Positions 30,910 through 30,962 of a DNA stretch of 30,962 nucleotides are shown in pieces. Position 1 is the first letter of the stretch; each line of letters begins with the position of its first letter. This DNA is from Opitutia bacterium UBA4506 (lineage in GTDB: Bacteria; Verrucomicrobiota; Verrucomicrobiia; Opitutales; Puniceicoccaceae). Both the position numbers and the translations under genes were made by a program. Under the pieces are notes generated by a model, which saw only the letters and a program-made list of their open reading frames with translations, did no database searches and was not told where the DNA came from. The DNA is taken from contig DGMY01000006.1 of NCBI GenBank assembly GCA_002388665.1, forward strand, positions 1 through 30,962, read 5' to 3'.

Positions 30910-30962
30910 ATGAGTCGGAGACGTAAGGTATTGGGGGAGACTGCTTATTATCATTTGATGAG
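30910..30962 (+). CDS. REP-associated/IS200-like tyrosine transposase, N-terminal start only
   Basis: The last 53 bases encode MSRRRKVLGETAYYHLM and continue past the window edge. This matches the N-terminal pattern of IS200-like Y1 transposases (basic start, then a G...YH[LV]M segment before the HUH domain), of the kind called RAYT or TnpA-REP. In the same frame a TAG occurs 18 bases upstream of the ATG, so the start is well bounded. These enzymes mobilise or maintain short palindromic REP elements. Only 17 codons are visible, so whether the gene is intact cannot be judged. Confidence 0.65.
   Translation, partial: MSRRRKVLGETAYYHLM

Overview
The window is a gene-dense bacterial chromosome segment that most likely comes from a marine or aquatic Verrucomicrobiota bacterium, close to Opitutae/Puniceicoccales. 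This is an inference. It rests on the mix of PEP-CTERM-tailed proteins, pseudopilins with an H-X9-DG-like C-terminus, a LacI-type regulator next to glycosidases, a CBS-containing family II pyrophosphatase, and weak Shine-Dalgarno sites throughout. No tRNA, rRNA, CRISPR array or complete insertion sequence was seen.

Layout. 1-2127: a fragment of an unknown plus-strand gene, then prfA-prmC (release factor 1 and its glutamine methylase) on the minus strand. 2232-3269: a HAD-type hydrolase. 3321-10614: an apparent plus-strand operon with two secreted TPR-type proteins, an ExbB/TolQ-like channel subunit with its own signal peptide, two ExbD-like subunits, and a single-pass membrane protein with a degenerate von Willebrand A-like domain. 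Together these suggest a proton-motive-force-energised envelope machine. 10661-12313: Mn-dependent CBS pyrophosphatase (minus). 12419-14020: a pseudopilin and a PEP-CTERM protein, transcribed divergently.

14140-21556 looks like a small carbohydrate-response locus. It holds a pseudopilin, a secreted protein made of two beta-sandwich-like repeats, a LacI-family regulator, a GH2 beta-mannosidase, a second PEP-CTERM protein and a GH99/GH71-like lipoprotein. The palindrome TTTACGTAAA lies in front of the pseudopilin gene and again between lacI and the mannosidase gene, and it is a plausible shared LacI operator.

21812-25846 (minus): a DUF4412-like protein, a CsgG-like protein and a TonB-dependent receptor. 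The receptor leader carries a clear TPP riboswitch, so the receptor is probably a thiamine or thiamine-precursor importer. The leader can also form two mutually exclusive hairpins that would explain shut-off by TPP.

26228-30805 (plus): rpmH-rnpA-yidC (no yidD between rnpA and yidC), yebC, and a PfkB-type sugar kinase. The window ends inside the first codons of an IS200-like/REP-associated tyrosine transposase.
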